Of a stretch of 36,012 nucleotides of DNA, positions 33,451 to 36,012 are shown in pieces. Numbering within the stretch: position 1 is the first letter of the stretch; each line of letters starts with the position of its first letter. Under the pieces are notes generated by a model, which saw only the letters and a list, made by a program, of their open reading frames with translations, was not told the origin of the DNA and ran no database searches. Origin of the DNA: Neisseriaceae bacterium (GTDB lineage Bacteria; Pseudomonadota; Gammaproteobacteria; Burkholderiales; UBA11063). The DNA lies in contig DAHXMX010000001.1 in the NCBI GenBank assembly GCA_027371515.1, positions 1 through 36,012 of the forward strand, given 5' to 3'. The position numbers were made by a program, and so were the translations under genes.

Positions 33451-34017
33451 ATGAAAGTTACTAAATTATTAAGTGTGGGTATTGTTTTGTTTGTATCGCT
33501 TTACCTTTGTGGTTGTGCAGCATTGGTTGTTGGCGGGGGAGCCACTGCAGCGACTGTCGCTGATACTCGTGGGCCTGGAACTGTAATTAGCGATCAATCA
33601 CTAGAGCATGATGTTAATTCTAATTTAAAAGGTGCTGTACCAAATGGCAGTTTCACCGTTGCAAGTTATAGTCATGAGGTATTGCTTGCTGGGCAAGTAC
33701 CAACTGCTGCTGATAAAAAAGCAGCAATGTTTGCAGTAAAAAATACCAAAAATGTTAAAAAAGTATGGAATTATTTGACTATTGGTACAAATGAATCGCT
33801 TGCTGATATTTCAAATGACACCTACCTAACATCAGTTGCCAAGACAAGATTAATAGGGCAAAAAGGTGTAAATGCAAATAACATCAAAGTGGTTACCTGC
33901 AATGGTGTGGTATATTTACTTGGCAAAAAATCTGGTGATCCAGTACAAATTAATGGAGCAATTGAAGGAATTCGCCAAATTGATGGAGTCAAAAACGTGA
34001 TTAATTTGATTCATTGA
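33451..34017 (+). CDS. dolP: DolP-like dual-BON outer-membrane lipoprotein
   Basis: 188 residues from ATG 33451 (GGAGG 4 bases upstream; a GTG and an ATG slightly earlier are also in frame). Signal peptide with lipobox LCGC (Cys22). Two BON domains follow: SLEHDVNSNLKG...HEVLLAGQVPTAADKKAAMFAVKNTKNVKKV and ISNDTYLTSVAKTRLIGQKGVNANNIKVVTCNGVVYLLGK...GVKNVINLIH. Text and length agree closely with E. coli DolP (YraP, 191 residues; compare its ASNDTWITTKVRSQL). DolP binds anionic phospholipids, supports BAM and outer-membrane integrity at the division site. Confidence 0.88.
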   Translation: MKVTKLLSVGIVLFVSLYLCGCAALVVGGGATAATVADTRGPGTVISDQSLEHDVNSNLKGAVPNGSFTVASYSHEVLLAGQVPTAADKKAAMFAVKNTKNVKKVWNYLTIGTNESLADISNDTYLTSVAKTRLIGQKGVNANNIKVVTCNGVVYLLGKKSGDPVQINGAIEGIRQIDGVKNVINLIH

Positions 34018-34050
34018 TAAATGTTGAGATGAATCATATAGGAGTATTTT

Positions 34051-35259
34051 GTGAGATTAAAATCTTTTAAAGCTGCATGCATTGTAGTGTCGTGTACAGC
34101 TATAATTAGTTGCAATAATCGTGTTGGAGCGGCTCCAGCTCAACAAGAAATAGAATTAACAACTGCCGCACAAAATTATATTAAGACTTTCTTGAGCAAT
34201 GAGGGCAAATCGAATTACCCAATTACCGCAATGACTCTCACCATGTCTTGCAATGCAACAGTTTCTGGCACTGCTACCGCTGGAACTATGGGTGTAAATA
34301 ATCCTAATCCAGTGCCATTAAATGCGCTCTTTAGGATTGGTAGTATTACCAAGTCTTTTGTATCAGTAATTATCCTTAATCTAGCTGATGAAGGAAAATT
34401 AAGCTTAGACGATACAATAGGTAAATATTTTCCACAATATCCAGAATGGAGTAATATCACCGTACGTCAAATGTTAAACATGACAAGTGGTTTACAGGAC
34501 GATGACGGTATTTTAGGTCAATTACCGATATCAGCATTTGATAGTTACATTGATCCGGTTACTCAAATTCTTAATCCACTGTCAACAATGAATCTATTGT
34601 TTCCATCAGGAAATGGATGGAGTTATTCGAACCCAGACTACATATTACTAGCTTTATTAGTAGAGCAGATTACTGGGCAACCTTTTGAAACATCACTCAC
34701 AAAATACATCACTGGCCCCAATAAACTTAACTTAACAAACACTTTCTTTGTAAGAAATTTACCAAGTCAGACTGTAAATCCAAATCTAGTTGTAAATAAT
34801 TTATGTTTCGATTGTTTCAATCATCAACCTGAAGTAGACTGGACAAATAAAACGCTCTCATTTGACTTTGGGGCAGGCAATATTCTTTCAACATCGCAAG
34901 ACATTAGTAAATATGTGTATGGATTATTTACTCCAGGAGTATTACTAAGCAATAAGGAATTTCAACAACTCACGACCTGGTATTCACTGCAGAATGGACA
35001 ACAGGTAAATGGGCCAACTGCAACTGCTAGCACTGTATTTGGTTTAGGGGTAAGTGCAATATATCTTTCTAATAATCATCAATTTCTATATCAATTTACT
35101 GGAGTAGAACCTGGTTATTACGTATTTTCATACGCTGTTGACCCTGACACTAATCATGCAGTTTCTTTTGCTATAAACGGTTATCCGGCTAATGTAGCTT
35201 ATTTGAATATTTTTATTGGCAATGTACTTGATAGTCTCGGAACTATTTGTCAGCAATAA
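34051..35259 (+). CDS. Serine beta-lactamase-like lipoprotein
   Basis: 402 residues from a GTG start with AGGAG 6 bases upstream. Signal peptide with lipobox-like IISC (Cys21). The class C fold is clear: SITK (Ser98, Lys101) in FRIGSITKSFVSVIILNLADEGKLSLDDTIGKYFP, tyrosine motif YSN (192-194) in WSYSNPDYILLALLVEQITG, and HxG-like region replaced by late text (FTGVEPGYYVFSYAVD). Such proteins act on peptidoglycan peptides or esters as carboxypeptidase/esterase; true beta-lactamase action is unlikely. The KTG/HTG third motif is not plain. It follows dolP by 33 bases, so it is likely co-transcribed. Confidence 0.8.
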   Translation: MRLKSFKAACIVVSCTAIISCNNRVGAAPAQQEIELTTAAQNYIKTFLSNEGKSNYPITAMTLTMSCNATVSGTATAGTMGVNNPNPVPLNALFRIGSITKSFVSVIILNLADEGKLSLDDTIGKYFPQYPEWSNITVRQMLNMTSGLQDDDGILGQLPISAFDSYIDPVTQILNPLSTMNLLFPSGNGWSYSNPDYILLALLVEQITGQPFETSLTKYITGPNKLNLTNTFFVRNLPSQTVNPNLVVNNLCFDCFNHQPEVDWTNKTLSFDFGAGNILSTSQDISKYVYGLFTPGVLLSNKEFQQLTTWYSLQNGQQVNGPTATASTVFGLGVSAIYLSNNHQFLYQFTGVEPGYYVFSYAVDPDTNHAVSFAINGYPANVAYLNIFIGNVLDSLGTICQQ

Positions 35260-35261
35260 AA

Positions 35262-36012
35262 TTATAATTTAGGTTTTGGTGTCATATTTGGTTTATCCCA
35301 AATATAAACAAATGCATCTTTAGATGGAAATCTCAAATCCTCTTGTTTAACAATTTGTTTAAATCCAAAGCGAGAGTAAAGTTTTGGTGCAGCATCTTTT
35401 CCCGCTCCTTCTAGCGGTAAAGTTAATACATTATACTTTGCCTCAGTGTAAAGAGGTAGCTCCACCAAGGCTTTGAATAGAAAAGCACTACAACCTTTTT
35501 GGCGGTATTTTTCATCAACTACCATATCAGATATAAATCCAATAGAACCGTTGCTAAGATAACGAACAAAGCCAATATAATCATCACCGTCTTTTAAAGC
35601 CAATACTATGGCTGCAGCTTTCACCCTTGATTTAATAAAATCATCAGTGTAATTTTTACCCCAATATGTTTGTCGCATTAGCTTTCCAAGTTGGGTAATT
35701 TCTTTAAGCATTAATTCTTTTGATGTAGGTGAATCTCCCATAATTATTTGAATTTTAGGTATGCTTTTAGGTACAAATGACAAATCAATCAACTTCAGAT
35801 TATCTTGAGCTTGTACCATTATAAATTCATCGGGATAGTGTTTATATTTTGTTGTAGTACGAGCCAATGGTGATAATTGCGAATCCGGGAGGAAAGCAAA
35901 AAGCCTAGATTTATGTTCTACCATCCAGCCTTCAATACAAGTCATCATGAAATGCATTGCTTCATTATCTACAGTATTTGGTACAATATTACTTAGGAGC
36001 GCAGTTTTATCT
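35262..36012 (-). CDS. GNAT acetyltransferase (5' end outside window)
   Basis: The reading frame stays open to the right edge, so an ATG at 35957 is probably internal and the start lies outside. The frame reads KTALLSNIVPNTVDNEAMHFMMTC across that ATG. The C-terminal about 150 residues are a GNAT domain: IGFVRYLSNGSIGFISDMVVDEKYRQKGCSAFLFKAL (acetyl-CoA loop) and APKLYSRFGFKQI. The N-terminal half is a different domain not recognised. Convergent with the preceding gene, only two bases between stop codons. Substrate unknown. Confidence 0.7.
   Translation of the reverse strand, partial: DKTALLSNIVPNTVDNEAMHFMMTCIEGWMVEHKSRLFAFLPDSQLSPLARTTTKYKHYPDEFIMVQAQDNLKLIDLSFVPKSIPKIQIIMGDSPTSKELMLKEITQLGKLMRQTYWGKNYTDDFIKSRVKAAAIVLALKDGDDYIGFVRYLSNGSIGFISDMVVDEKYRQKGCSAFLFKALVELPLYTEAKYNVLTLPLEGAGKDAAPKLYSRFGFKQIVKQEDLRFPSKDAFVYIWDKPNMTPKPKL

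Noticed and set aside
1..36012. CRISPR array, rRNA, intact tRNA, insertion sequence or transposase
   Set aside because: No regular repeat-spacer series, no conserved RNA gene and no transposase motifs; despite Mu-like tail genes this is not a transposing phage in the visible part.

Overview
The window is AT-rich (roughly one third G+C by eye) Gram-negative DNA. It holds most of a temperate, contractile-tailed prophage (about 1-30,170) followed by a bacterial envelope-protein region (about 30,580-36,012). A DolP-type dual-BON lipoprotein, lipobox proteins and a Mu/lambda-type phage point to a proteobacterium, most likely an AT-rich gammaproteobacterium. I cannot name genus or species.

Phage part. 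Nearly all genes lie on the minus strand and read right to left. The order is: CI/LexA-like repressor on + (29,510); lambda-O-like initiator carrying an iteron array inside its own gene; DnaC-like helicase loader; RusA resolvase; adenine methyltransferase; small HTH protein; SF3 (D5/P4-type) helicase; MuF-like head protein; small terminase and three small genes; large terminase; portal; capsid protease-scaffold; decoration protein; gpE-type major capsid; head-completion and tail-completion proteins; tail terminator; sheath; tube; tail-assembly chaperone with a -1 frameshift; tape measure; gp43, gp44, gp45, gp46, gp47 and gp48-like baseplate proteins; fibre proteins. The tail is ordered as in phage Mu, the capsid and decoration proteins are lambda-like, and replication is theta-type (no transposase). 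Genes overlap by a few bases (ATGA, TAATG) and are probably translationally coupled. Two genes run against this current on +: a mepB homologue between sheath and tail terminator, and an orphan 86-codon gene between portal and protease-scaffold. Both look like morons. No integrase, excisionase, cro, holin or endolysin gene is seen; lysis and integration genes may lie left of position 1.

Switch region (29,317-29,509). Three copies of one operator motif (TATTCA, a variable centre, ATAAGTGAA) sit beside the start of the initiator gene (one copy) and directly upstream of the repressor gene (two copies). A good extended -10 promoter points toward the repressor. This looks like a one-repressor switch acting directly on the replication operon.

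Right part. After a 413-base non-coding stretch with two inverted copies of a 21-bp palindrome come an acyltransferase-3 membrane protein, a pepsin-like DUF3443 lipoprotein, a small lipoprotein, DolP, a serine beta-lactamase-like lipoprotein (all +), and a GNAT acetyltransferase (minus) that runs off the right edge. This reads as an envelope-maintenance and surface-modification neighbourhood of the host, possibly with the acyltransferase serving as a lysogenic-conversion gene.
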